Of a stretch of 64,000 bases of DNA, positions 51,653 through 60,959 are shown piece after piece. The stretch's first letter is position 1, and every line of letters starts with the position of its first letter. Source of the DNA: Neobacillus sp. PS2-9 (lineage in GTDB: Bacteria; Bacillota; Bacilli; Bacillales; Cytobacillaceae); the NCBI RefSeq assembly GCF_030915525.1, contig NZ_CP133269.1:25001-89000 (forward strand). The letters run 5' to 3'. The notes below the pieces were generated by a model. That model had not been told where the DNA came from, ran no database searches, and saw only the letters and a list, made by a program, of their open reading frames with translations. A program made the position numbers and the translations under genes.

Positions 51653-53026
51653 TCAGTGTTCAATATAGATTTTACCGGAGTTAGTGTATTTATTTTTCCC
51701 AACACTTACATTTCGGCTGGATTCTCTTGTGGCATAAATAGTGTAGTCTTTAATATTTTCAAAGGTATTCTCAGTTACTTCTACCCCATCCACTATATAG
51801 TGGTTATAAGAGGCAGTTGTAATACCACTATTAAAGTTAATAAAGGTGTTATTCTTGAAAATTGTGTTTGAAATGTTTTTTCCTTTTGCCCATAAATAAA
51901 TCGCTTTGCCGTCTTCTTTTCCGGTAAAGGTGTTTCCTGTGAAAGTTGTGTCTTTTGAACTGGTCTTAATTGTAATTCCATCGTCCATGGTGGATACTTT
52001 GTTTTTTGCGATTATTGTACCGACTGAACGACCAAGGTATCCCTCTATGACAAAGCCATTCTCCGTCTTGATTGTATTATCTGAAATCTGAAGCCCATCG
52101 TTGCGAAACCAAATATACATTTCTTTTATTAAAAATGTATTATTGTGGATCTTAGCACCCTTCGTTTCTTTTATCATGAATCTGCCGTTTCTGCCTTTTA
52201 CCGTGTTATTGTAAAAATCTATGTTATTAAAGTAATTCCCTGTTCCTTTAGTGCCTTCAATCTGAATGGTATAGGTATCACTTGCATTGGTTTCAAAGGT
52301 GTTATGATAAATTTTTGCATCATAAAGGTTGATTTTTTCCCATGGTTCAAAATGCAAAGTGGGCCGTCCAACGGTTGATTTGCTTATGTTGTTAAATATT
52401 TTGATATGATTCACTTGTTCCACCACGATATTGGACCGGTGGTTATTCAGGATTATATTGTTAGATATGGTTATATTGTTGCTTGCTTTTATTGAACCGC
52501 TAACAGAAATTCCATCCCCTACGGCATTTTGCATCTTGTTGTTGTCGATCGTGATATTTTTGCTATCCCAAATAAAGAGTGTGTGCATATGTTCGATGCC
52601 ATTCTTGTGTTTTTCAAAGTTGCCGTCAAGGGTAATTTTTTTGATTTGAACATTTTGCACTTCACTTATATTCACCAACCGGGTTTGCTTTTGGTCGTTT
52701 GCTCGTTCGGATAGCTTCAATGTCACCACGTCACGATTTTCGCCTACTAAATTGACATTTGATTTTAAAAAAATTGGTCCTACTATATAGGTTCCTGCGG
52801 GTACGTAAACATCCCCCCCGCCCTTCGATGCAGCGGCAGTAATTGCCTTCTGGAATGCTGCGGTATCTTCTGTAGTGCCATCCCCTTTTGCACCATAGTC
52901 CATCACACTAACCTTTATACTAGAACTGAAAGGAAAATTAGGTTTACCCATCTGTAAATAGGCACCAACTAGCAAAAAAAGTGCTATAAAAGTAAAAAAT
53001 ATAATTAATAGATTCATTTTTTTCAT
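51653..53026 (-). CDS. Membrane-anchored parallel beta-helix protein (pectate lyase superfamily fold)
   Basis: 457 aa from ATG 53026 (AAGGG 8 nt upstream). An N-terminal signal anchor (about 5-25) is followed by VMDYGAKGDGTTEDTAAFQKA, the Pectate_lyase_3 opening, then PAGTYIVGPIFLKSNVNL. Most of the rest is right-handed beta-helix made of many N-I-x-I-x-x-N-x-I/F coils (for example NITISNNIILNN). It probably acts on, or binds, a polysaccharide outside the cell; the substrate and catalytic residues cannot be named. Stand-alone gene. Confidence 0.82.
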   Translation of the reverse strand: MKKMNLLIIFFTFIALFLLVGAYLQMGKPNFPFSSSIKVSVMDYGAKGDGTTEDTAAFQKAITAAASKGGGDVYVPAGTYIVGPIFLKSNVNLVGENRDVVTLKLSERANDQKQTRLVNISEVQNVQIKKITLDGNFEKHKNGIEHMHTLFIWDSKNITIDNNKMQNAVGDGISVSGSIKASNNITISNNIILNNHRSNIVVEQVNHIKIFNNISKSTVGRPTLHFEPWEKINLYDAKIYHNTFETNASDTYTIQIEGTKGTGNYFNNIDFYNNTVKGRNGRFMIKETKGAKIHNNTFLIKEMYIWFRNDGLQISDNTIKTENGFVIEGYLGRSVGTIIAKNKVSTMDDGITIKTSSKDTTFTGNTFTGKEDGKAIYLWAKGKNISNTIFKNNTFINFNSGITTASYNHYIVDGVEVTENTFENIKDYTIYATRESSRNVSVGKNKYTNSGKIYIEH

Positions 53027-53366
53027 ATAAATCACCCTTTTTTAGTGCTGGTGTTTGATCGTGGTGACGTTCTCTATTTAACTATTTTAAAGGAAAAAAT
53101 TACATTTTGTCACGTTGGGTCTTTAGTTCAGTTTGACCCTCGCTAAATAATTTCCATTGAGTATTTAAACGGAATGCTAACATATGTACTTTGGTACTAA
53201 ATCACTAATTTGTGGATTTGATTAATAGGTATAAAGCAGGTAAAAAGTATGGAAATGAGGAAAATTTATGATAATTATGTAATCCTTGTATTAAATGGGT
53301 GGAGACCTGGTGTAGAATGAAAAACATAGGGAAATTTGTCGAAATAGTATGACCGGGAGTGTTTGA
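53027..53366. other. Intergenic region between divergent beta-helix and GGDEF-EAL genes
   Basis: 340 nt, AT-rich, must contain both divergent promoters. The only motif I can name is an exact Spo0A-type TGTCGAA at 53337-53343, 24 nt before the GGDEF-EAL start. That heptamer is expected several times per 64 kb by chance, so it carries little weight. Confidence 0.4.
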
Positions 53367-56171
53367 ATGTTAAAGGAGCAGACAAGATATTCACGACTAG
53401 CCAATATTACTGAAATGATTAATACGAAGCTTGATTTACGCGAAGTACTGGAACAAGTAACAATCGCCATTTCTGAAGAAATCGTTCAATGTGATTCTGT
53501 TGGGATATATTTACCACAGGAGGATGGGAAATTCAGAGGATATGTAGGAAAGCCAGAGATCATTAATGGTTGGACATTGGATATGCATATCATTGATACG
53601 GAATATGATTTGTTAGCAAAAGAAGTAATTGAAACAAACAAGGCCATTTATATACCTGACACTTCAAAGGATGACCGACCTGATCCAAGGGCTGTTGATG
53701 GATTTCAAATTAAATCATTATTAGTTCTTCCCATCTCTTTTGAAGAAGAGCTATTTGGCTTGGTTTTTTTATTTGATTATGGAACGCCGATGAATTTAAC
53801 AGCCGATGAAATTCAAACCGTTGAAGCCTACGTCAATATGGCTGCTGTGGCCATCCAAAATGCCAACAACTTAACACATAAAGAGAATCTTATTACAGAA
53901 AAGCAATTGCTTCTTGATGTAACACGTGATTTATCGATGTGTTCCTCCATGCAAGAAAGCCTAGATACGTGTTTTTCCTACATAGGAAAGGTATTAGATA
54001 ATTACAATATAGGTGTTCACCTACTCGATCCTCTAGCAGAGAAACGGATTCGGCCGGCTAAATTAAGTAAAGATAGTGATTGGACTGAAGAAGAATGGAT
54101 TAGGACACATAATAAAATAAAAATTGACCAAAGCAATGATGCGGTGATGCAAGAGGTTATTGAAACAAAGAAACCAATCTTGATTCCTGATGTATATGCA
54201 GATGAGAGACCGAACCATGATGTATGCCGCAATTTCGGGATGAAAGGTCTTTTTATGATTCCCTTAGTTTCTATGGGTGAAGTGTTAGGGCAAATTTCTG
54301 TTGTTGATCTTGGTGAGGATCATTTTTCGTTTTCCGAAACGCAAATACAACTGGCACAATCCATTGTTGATGCGACAGCTTCCACGTTATCGAACCTCTT
54401 ATATATGGAGAAACAAGAAGTCATTATTGAGGAGAGAACTTCAGAAATAACGGAAAAAAATCAAGAACTTGAAAAAGTTGTCACTGAGTTAAAGCAGCTT
54501 AGCCGTGAAAAGGAATTGATTCTTAACTCTGCAGGTGATGGAATATTTGGGTTAGATCTTGAGCGAAATATAACTTTTTGTAATCCTGCGGGAGCTTCTA
54601 TGTTAGGCTACGATGCAAAAGGCGATTTAATAGGGAAATCTGCCACGAGAATTTTTTCAAATGGAAGTGACCAAAAAGGACATAATAATGTGCCCACCCC
54701 TTTTGATGGAAACTGGGACCATTTTTATAAAGATGATCGGTTCATCAGAAAAGACAAATCGAGCTTTCCGGTTGAATATGTAATCACTCCTATTAAAGAG
54801 GGTGACAAAATTGTAGGGGAAGTAGTTACCTTTAAGGACATCACCCAAAGGAAACAATTGGAGGAAGAGATTAAGTACCATGCCTATTTTGATAGTTTAA
54901 CAGAATTACCAAATAGAGTTCTGTTAAAAGACAGGCTTAATCAAGGGATTACTTATGCGCAGATGAATGGAGAAAAACTAGCCGTTCTCTACTTGGACCT
55001 AGACCGGTTTAAGTTTGTCAATGACACCCTTGGTCATAGCTTTGGGGATCTGTTGCTACGTGAGGTTGCCGAGCGTTTGAGTAACTGTGTGCCAAAAACA
55101 GCTACCGTATCAAGGCAGGGTGGCGATGAATTTACGATTTATTTACCTAATATTAAGAATGAAAATGAAGTGTTAAAAGTAGTGAATCGAGTCATAGATT
55201 CATTTTCAAGGCCTTTTTACTTAATAGATAGTGAAATCTATATTAAAACAAGCATTGGGATTAGTTTATTCCCTGATAATGGTGATACAACAGAAATTTT
55301 AATCAAAAATGCGGATACGGCCATGTATAAGTCAAAAGAAATTTCTGGTAATAGTTATCATTTCTTTAGTGAGGGAATGGATACACGAACGTTTGAGACG
55401 ATTAAACTTGAGAATGCCTTGTACAAGGCATTAGAACAGAAAGAATTAGTATTATATTATCAGCCCCAAATTAATTATCAAACGAAAAAGCTAGAAGGAG
55501 TAGAAGCCTTACTTCGTTGGAATCACCCAGAGCATGGCATGATTGCACCTGATAAATTTATTCCGATTGCGGAAGAAACGGGTCTAATTGTACCAATTGG
55601 TGAATGGGTGCTGAAGGAGGCTTGCAGACAGTTAAAGGAATGGCATGACCAAGGATATCCTTTTATCAGTATGTCTGTAAATCTTTCCGTACGACAGTTT
55701 GAACAGAACAACTTATTCTCGATTGTTAAGAATGCTTTAAAGAAGGTTGGACTATCGCCTGAGTATTTACACCTAGAGCTTACTGAAAATTTAATTGTTA
55801 AAAATACTGAGTTAACCTTAAAGACCATGAAGAAATTAAAAGGTTTAGGTATTAATATTGCCATTGACGATTTTGGTACAGGCTATTCTTCACTAGGTTA
55901 TTTGAAGAACCTTCCAATTAATACATTGAAAATTGATAAGTCCTTTGTACAAGACATGACCAATGATGATGCAGCCATTACCAATACGATTATTATGTTG
56001 GCTCAAAATTTAAGCCTCAATGTCATTGCGGAAGGTGTCGAGACGAAGGAACAGGCAGAATTTTTAGCCACTCGAAATTGTCATATGATGCAAGGTTATT
56101 TTTTCAGCCGACCAGTAACAGCTCAGGAAATAATACAAAACTTTTTCTCTACCGTAGATAAAGATAAGTGA
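53367..56171 (+). CDS. GAF-GAF-PAS-GGDEF-EAL cyclic-di-GMP regulator
   Basis: 934 aa, no signal peptide or membrane segment. GAF 1 (about 20-170), GAF 2 (about 190-345), a coiled coil (about 355-390, [18 protein letters not shown] region), PAS/PAC (about 390-500), GGDEF (about 505-670; intact GGDEF at 585-589 but no RxxD inhibitory site just before it) and EAL (about 690-930). The EAL residues look complete: E713 in [32 protein letters not shown]. It is probably a bifunctional or phosphodiesterase enzyme sensing a cytoplasmic ligand. A ThDP enzyme follows 14 nt downstream. Confidence 0.93.
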   Translation: MLKEQTRYSRLANITEMINTKLDLREVLEQVTIAISEEIVQCDSVGIYLPQEDGKFRGYVGKPEIINGWTLDMHIIDTEYDLLAKEVIETNKAIYIPDTSKDDRPDPRAVDGFQIKSLLVLPISFEEELFGLVFLFDYGTPMNLTADEIQTVEAYVNMAAVAIQNANNLTHKENLITEKQLLLDVTRDLSMCSSMQESLDTCFSYIGKVLDNYNIGVHLLDPLAEKRIRPAKLSKDSDWTEEEWIRTHNKIKIDQSNDAVMQEVIETKKPILIPDVYADERPNHDVCRNFGMKGLFMIPLVSMGEVLGQISVVDLGEDHFSFSETQIQLAQSIVDATASTLSNLLYMEKQEVIIEERTSEITEKNQELEKVVTELKQLSREKELILNSAGDGIFGLDLERNITFCNPAGASMLGYDAKGDLIGKSATRIFSNGSDQKGHNNVPTPFDGNWDHFYKDDRFIRKDKSSFPVEYVITPIKEGDKIVGEVVTFKDITQRKQLEEEIKYHAYFDSLTELPNRVLLKDRLNQGITYAQMNGEKLAVLYLDLDRFKFVNDTLGHSFGDLLLREVAERLSNCVPKTATVSRQGGDEFTIYLPNIKNENEVLKVVNRVIDSFSRPFYLIDSEIYIKTSIGISLFPDNGDTTEILIKNADTAMYKSKEISGNSYHFFSEGMDTRTFETIKLENALYKALEQKELVLYYQPQINYQTKKLEGVEALLRWNHPEHGMIAPDKFIPIAEETGLIVPIGEWVLKEACRQLKEWHDQGYPFISMSVNLSVRQFEQNNLFSIVKNALKKVGLSPEYLHLELTENLIVKNTELTLKTMKKLKGLGINIAIDDFGTGYSSLGYLKNLPINTLKIDKSFVQDMTNDDAAITNTIIMLAQNLSLNVIAEGVETKEQAEFLATRNCHMMQGYFFSRPVTAQEIIQNFFSTVDKDK

Positions 56172-56185
56172 AAAGAGGGATTGTC

Positions 56186-57829
56186 ATGAAGGCAGCACGC
56201 AGTGTATTAGAATATTTAAAAGGGTATGGGGTAAAACATATTTTTGGGATTCCAGCGGGTTCAGTCAATGCATTATTTGATGAACTATACGATATGCCGG
56301 AAATAACACCAATTGTCACGAAGCATGAAGGAGCGGCTTCTTATATGGCTGCTGCTTACGCAAAATATAGTGATCAATTAAGTGTTGTCATCGGCTGCAG
56401 TGGGCCAGGCGGAACCAATTTAGTAACAGGTGCGGCGAACGCCATGAGAGAACATCTACCTGTGTTGTTTATAACGGGTGCTGTACCTGTCAACACTGAA
56501 GGACTAAATGCCTCCCAGGAACTAGATGCTGAACCTATCTTCCGTTCGGTTACTAAATATAGTGTAACAGTTAAGGATTCCAGGGAGTTACTAAACCAAG
56601 TAGTAATAGCTACGGAAATAGCATTATCAGGTGTGCCTGGTCCTGTCCATATTGCGATACCAATTGATATTCAACACGAACAAGTACAAGATCATGAAAT
56701 TCCGAATCCACCTAAGAGAAATCCAATTGTTCCTGAGCTTGATTTCATAAAAATGGCAGCGAAAGAATTGCTTGCTAGAGAGAAGGGCTATATTTTTGCA
56801 GGACAGGGTATGAGGAACTCTACGGAGCAATTAATAGAGTTAGCAGAAATGCTAGATTGGCCGATTGTGACTACGCCGCAAGCAAAAGGATATATTCCTG
56901 AAGACCATCCGCTTTTAGTAGGAGTGTTCGGTTTTGCCGGCCATGAGGCTGCATCAAAACTAATAACGGAAGGCGATGGTGAAGCTTTATTAATTGTTGG
57001 CTCAAGTTTAGGTGAAACGGCGACCAATAACTATAATGGCAGCCTGACAAAGAATCGCTTCACCCTACAAATGGATTTCGACCAAACCGTATTTAATCGA
57101 AAATATCCCATTGATTTGCCGATATTAGGTGATATTCATTTAAGTTTATTATTTTTAATTGAAGAATTAAAAACGCTTGGGATAACGAGGAAAGAGCCAA
57201 AGTGTGTCGTTGATAAGCGGGAAGATACTGCTGTGAATGTGGAAGAATATAATACGAAAAATGTCTTGTTAACTCTTCAAAACTGCTTACCTTCATCTAC
57301 TAGATATACCATTGATATTGGTGAATTTATGTCCTATGTCATTCATTATATGAAGGTAATAGATTCGGATAGTTTTAATATTAATGTTCATTTTGGCGCT
57401 ATGGGAACTGGAATTGGCTCAGCTATCGGCAGCAAACTAGCTGAACCTGAACGCCCTGTCGTATGTATTACCGGGGATGGCTGCTTTTTCATGCATGGAA
57501 TGGAAATTTTAACAGCGAAAGAAAATAACCTTCCTATTTTGTTTGTTGTCATGAATAATGCTCGTTTAGGAATGGTATATCACGGACATTCATTACAATT
57601 CCAACGTACCCATCCGTCCTTTGAACAGGAACCAATCAATATAAGTGCAATGGCAGCTGCAATGAATATTCCAAGCTTTAGGGTTTCCGCTCTAGAAGAC
57701 CTTAATCAGAATGTCATTAACAGCTTATGGGATCTAAAGGGACCTGCTCTGCTAGAAATAGCATTGACCGATAATAATGTTCCACCGATGGGCGACCGGG
57801 TGAAGTTTTTATCATCGTTCGGAAAATAA
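56186..57829 (+). CDS. Thiamine diphosphate-dependent enzyme (acetolactate synthase/pyruvate oxidase-like)
   Basis: 547 aa from ATG 56186 (RBS AAAGAGGGA). Three-domain ThDP enzyme: an N-terminal PYR domain with the catalytic Glu in VTKHEGAASYMAAAYAK, a central domain, and a C-terminal PP domain with ThDP motif GDGCFFMHGMEI..NN. The start KAARSVLEYLKGYGVKHIFGIP is typical of the IlvB/PoxB superfamily. The central domain shows no clear FAD motif, so pyruvate oxidase, acetolactate synthase and decarboxylase remain possible. No small ilvN subunit is adjacent. Confidence 0.85.
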   Translation: MKAARSVLEYLKGYGVKHIFGIPAGSVNALFDELYDMPEITPIVTKHEGAASYMAAAYAKYSDQLSVVIGCSGPGGTNLVTGAANAMREHLPVLFITGAVPVNTEGLNASQELDAEPIFRSVTKYSVTVKDSRELLNQVVIATEIALSGVPGPVHIAIPIDIQHEQVQDHEIPNPPKRNPIVPELDFIKMAAKELLAREKGYIFAGQGMRNSTEQLIELAEMLDWPIVTTPQAKGYIPEDHPLLVGVFGFAGHEAASKLITEGDGEALLIVGSSLGETATNNYNGSLTKNRFTLQMDFDQTVFNRKYPIDLPILGDIHLSLLFLIEELKTLGITRKEPKCVVDKREDTAVNVEEYNTKNVLLTLQNCLPSSTRYTIDIGEFMSYVIHYMKVIDSDSFNINVHFGAMGTGIGSAIGSKLAEPERPVVCITGDGCFFMHGMEILTAKENNLPILFVVMNNARLGMVYHGHSLQFQRTHPSFEQEPINISAMAAAMNIPSFRVSALEDLNQNVINSLWDLKGPALLEIALTDNNVPPMGDRVKFLSSFGK

Positions 57830-57837
57830 ATAGAAAG

Positions 57838-57870
57838 AAGTCATATAGGGAAGCCCTATATGACTTTTTT
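57838..57870. terminator. Bidirectional terminator
   Basis: AAGTCATATAGGG / CCCTATATGACTT, perfect 13-bp stem with a 3-nt loop and six T, serving the convergent ThDP-enzyme and minus-strand transcripts. Confidence 0.88.
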
Positions 57871-58495
57871 ACAAATAAGGATAATAATCCTGAATGACTT
57901 TCATAATGGTTCCCATGGTCCGGCCTTTAAATTCATCCTGGACAGCTTCACCTGTAGGGTTACTGTAAATACTACAGGCGTTTTCGTTATCGTAGCTGTA
58001 TCCGAGTCTTGTTAAGGCTTGTTGTAATTCTATCGGAACCCCCGATAGTTCTGTTTTTTTAGCAAAATATGCAGTCGGGTAGATTTTGACATCAATATCT
58101 CCAGGGCCTGTATGTACAACAAATAAGTCATTTTCTTTTTGAACGACCCACTGTCCCTTTGAGTAAATGGAAATTCTTGCTCGCTCTAAGGAAGAAATAG
58201 CGTCTAAATTAATGCCAAAAAGTGCATTGATTGTTTTGCGAATATCTGCGCCAGATACCTCTTTTTCGTGTTGATGGATATAAGCATCTAATACTGATTT
58301 GGCTGTATGGGAAGCTTCACCCAGTGACAAAGATGCTATAAATTCTCTAGAGATGACCGTTTTTGTCTCTAAATCAAGTCCGAAAAGAGATTTTACGATA
58401 TCTCGCACCTCTGTATAACCAAAGTTACCTCCGTAGGATTCCAGGAAGTGATCCATCATTTCTATCTTGGTCATGTTTGAGTCTGTTTGAATCAT
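57869..58495 (-). CDS. Unrecognised protein of 208 aa
   Basis: 208 aa from ATG 58495, 6 nt after GGGGAG. No family recognised. The first half contains two similar stretches of about 45 residues: (VRDIVKSLFGLDLETK..SREFIASLSL) and (IRKTINALFGINLDAI..ERARISIYS), an internal duplication. The second half (VVQKENDLFVVHTGPGDIDVK onward) looks like a separate beta-rich domain. No membrane segment, signal peptide or cysteine cluster. It lies 17 nt after rluF on the same strand and is probably co-transcribed. Confidence 0.75.
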   Translation of the reverse strand: MIQTDSNMTKIEMMDHFLESYGGNFGYTEVRDIVKSLFGLDLETKTVISREFIASLSLGEASHTAKSVLDAYIHQHEKEVSGADIRKTINALFGINLDAISSLERARISIYSKGQWVVQKENDLFVVHTGPGDIDVKIYPTAYFAKKTELSGVPIELQQALTRLGYSYDNENACSIYSNPTGEAVQDEFKGRTMGTIMKVIQDYYPYL

Positions 58496-58512
58496 TGTTT
58501 TCTCCCCTCGTG

Positions 58513-59220
58513 TTACCATTCCTTTGGTTCATAGTTAAGTTCAAGGAATAATTGATTGCATTCTTTTTTAGATAAATCGCGCCATTGTCCAACTGGTAAA
58601 TTTCCTAAATGGATATTCATGATTCGAGTTCGCTGAAGTCTAACCACTTGGTAACCGAGAGCTGAACACATCCGCCGAATTTGGCGGTTAAGCCCCTGAG
58701 TTAAAATAATTTGAAAGACGTACTTAGATAGCTGAATCACCTTACAAGGAAGTGTTTTGGTATTAAGTATCTCTACCCCACCAGACATCCTCTTTAAAAA
58801 TTCAGGGGTAATTGGCTTGTCCACAGTAACAATATACTCTTTCTCGTGTTTATTTTCCGCACGTAATATCTCGTTGACGATATCACCATCGTTCGTAAGC
58901 AGGATTAACCCTTCTGACTCTTTATCCAGTCGCCCAATATGAAAGATCCGTAATGGATGATTAACGAAATCAACGATATTACCCTTTACATGACGTTCGG
59001 TTGTACTGGTAATACCAACAGGCTTATTTAGAGCAATATATACATAATTGTTTGTGACCTTAATGGGATTGCCATCAATTCTTACATCATCTCCAGGCTC
59101 AACCTGGCTGCCGATTTGTGCCACCTTCCCATTAATGGTGATTCTACCCTCACTAATTAATTTATCCGCTCCACGCCTTGAAGACTTTCCAGATTCACTA
59201 ATAAATTTATTAATACGCAT
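58513..59220 (-). CDS. rluF: 23S rRNA pseudouridine synthase, RluF-like
   Basis: 235 aa from ATG 59220; an upstream in-frame GTG is too close to the AAGGG RBS. An N-terminal S4 domain ([20 protein letters not shown]) is followed by the RsuA-type catalytic domain with the active Asp in [18 protein letters not shown] and [14 protein letters not shown]. RluF modifies U2604 (and a tRNA-Tyr position) in E. coli; RluB and RsuA are related alternatives, but this sequence is closest in pattern to RluF. Confidence 0.9.
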   Translation of the reverse strand: MRINKFISESGKSSRRGADKLISEGRITINGKVAQIGSQVEPGDDVRIDGNPIKVTNNYVYIALNKPVGITSTTERHVKGNIVDFVNHPLRIFHIGRLDKESEGLILLTNDGDIVNEILRAENKHEKEYIVTVDKPITPEFLKRMSGGVEILNTKTLPCKVIQLSKYVFQIILTQGLNRQIRRMCSALGYQVVRLQRTRIMNIHLGNLPVGQWRDLSKKECNQLFLELNYEPKEW

Positions 59221-59419
59221 AGTACGACACACCCTTAAGTGGTAATTGTAGATTTAAGAATAACGAACAATGGCTGGATTTTCAAGCTTCCCACTGATTC
59301 CTACCACCCTCTTATACACGAAAATGTCATTTGAATCAGGTCAGGCCTCATAGTATAGTTAAATTAGTAGATTAATAGTAAGTGGTACCCTAATTGACTA
59401 TATGCCAAGGAGAATTTGA

Positions 59420-60559
59420 ATGGAAGAGATTTCTTTTCGAACAAAGATTTTTATTGGGGAACATGCGTTAGATCGACTCAACCAAATAACAGCGGAACGA
59501 ATCTTTATTGTTACCGACCCTTTTATTGAAAAGTCTGGAATGACAGCAGAAGTGACTAATCGACTTCAGTCTAAAGATAATGAGTATCAAATTTTCAGTG
59601 ATATCGTACCGGATCCTCCGATTGAAACAGTGGCAGCAGGAGTAAAAGTGATTCAGGAGTTCAATCCTAGTGTTTTGATAGCTATTGGCGGAGGCTCAGC
59701 TATTGATGCAGCCAAGGCGATGAAGGATTTTGCAATTAGATTATCACCACAGCAAAAGGATATGAAATTCATTGCCATTCCGACAACAAGCGGCACAGGA
59801 ACAGAAGTGACGTCCTTCTCGGTTATTACGGATGAAGTAAATCATGTGAAGCATCCACTCGTTTCTGATGCTTTATTACCAGATGAGGCAATTTTAGATA
59901 CCCATCTTGTTAAGTCTGTACCTCCAACGGTTACGGCCGACACAGGAATGGATGTCTTAACCCATGCCATTGAGGCATATGTATCAACGAAGGCAAATGA
60001 TTTCTCAGATGCTTTTGCCGAAAAAGCTGTCCAGCTTATTTTTGATTATTTACCGCGCTGCTATAAGGACGGTAATGATTTAGAGGCACGTGAAAAAGTC
60101 CATCACGCTTCGTGTTTAGCAGGATTAGCTTTTAATATGGTTGGATTAGGAATCAATCATAGTATTGCCCATGTGTGTGGTGCACAATTTCATATTCCAC
60201 ATGGAAGAATGAATGCGCTTTTACTCACTCCTGTTATTGAATATAATGCTGGGCTGCAGGGGCTGACTCACCAATCTTTTAGTGCAGCAGCAAAAAAATA
60301 TGCACAGCTTGCTAGAGTATCTGGTCTGCCAGCGGCCAACGTTCGAGTCAGTATTAATAGTCTGATTCAGCATATTAACCAATTAAAAAGAGAGCTTCAA
60401 ATGCCAACAAGCCTGCGGGCATGCGGTCTGAAAAAGGAACAAGTGATGGCAGCCTTGACTACGATCAGTGAAGCAGCATTGAAGGACGGTTGTACGGCAA
60501 CCAATCCAAGAATTCCAACAAACAAAGAAATCGAAACCATCGTTGAAAAGCTCTACTAA
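59420..60559 (+). CDS. Iron-containing alcohol dehydrogenase (PduQ/AdhB type)
   Basis: 379 aa group III dehydrogenase. NAD-binding GGGSAIDAAKAM and PTTSGTGTEVTSFSV; metal ligands in the Asp of ADTGMDVLTH, and His residues in HAIEAY, GINHSIAHVCGAQFHIPHGRMNA. The compact N-terminus without aldehyde dehydrogenase domain resembles PduQ (1-propanol dehydrogenase) and other C3-C4 alcohol or lactaldehyde reductases; the substrate is unknown. RBS AAGGAG at 59407-59412. Monocistronic with its own terminator. Confidence 0.9.
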   Translation: MEEISFRTKIFIGEHALDRLNQITAERIFIVTDPFIEKSGMTAEVTNRLQSKDNEYQIFSDIVPDPPIETVAAGVKVIQEFNPSVLIAIGGGSAIDAAKAMKDFAIRLSPQQKDMKFIAIPTTSGTGTEVTSFSVITDEVNHVKHPLVSDALLPDEAILDTHLVKSVPPTVTADTGMDVLTHAIEAYVSTKANDFSDAFAEKAVQLIFDYLPRCYKDGNDLEAREKVHHASCLAGLAFNMVGLGINHSIAHVCGAQFHIPHGRMNALLLTPVIEYNAGLQGLTHQSFSAAAKKYAQLARVSGLPAANVRVSINSLIQHINQLKRELQMPTSLRACGLKKEQVMAALTTISEAALKDGCTATNPRIPTNKEIETIVEKLY

Positions 60560-60566
60560 TTTTTTT

Positions 60567-60600
60567 AAGCATCCCTACAGGGGGATGCTTTTTTTTCTTT
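60567..60600 (+). terminator. Terminator after the alcohol dehydrogenase
   Basis: AAGCATCCC-tacag-GGGGATGCTT stem followed by eight or more T. Confidence 0.88.
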
Positions 60601-60621
60601 TAAGGGTGTTTTTATTATATA

Positions 60622-60804
60622 GGCTAAGTTAAAGAACAATGTTGATTTATATACCCTGTTGATTGGAGCGGAAGGCGTGAAGACTCCTGTGGGAGTACGG
60701 TTCAGGGGAGACCCCGCAGGTGCTTTTCTCCGAGGAGGCTCGCCGAAACGCCCACGAACCGCTCGCGACTGGAGCGGAAATCAACAGGCAATTTTAACAA
60801 AGCC
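60622..60804 (+). repeat. Dispersed palindromic element, copy 7 (extended form)
   Basis: 183 nt from GGCTAAGTTAAA to TTTAACAAAGCC, giving 12-nt terminal inverted repeats; core 60656-60787. The lower arms are GGCGTGAAG and CTCGCGACTGG, still mostly paired but with one mismatch; the central GGCGC hairpin is lost. The 155 nt from here to the next gene hold its promoter region; I cannot assign it firmly. Confidence 0.9.
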
Positions 60805-60959
60805 ATCATAAAAAAACAGAGTGTCGAATGATTCAAAGACTATTTTACTATTTTTTTAAAAAAATACTAAAAAACTACGAATTCTCCTCCAAATTCTGAC
60901 AAAAAAATAAGTTCTAAAATGTTAACTTATTAGTAATTACCATTAGTGAGGAGATAGAT

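Noticed and set aside
53337..53343. Spo0A box before the GGDEF-EAL gene
   Set aside because: A single exact heptamer is expected several times in 64 kb; without a second site I do not call it.
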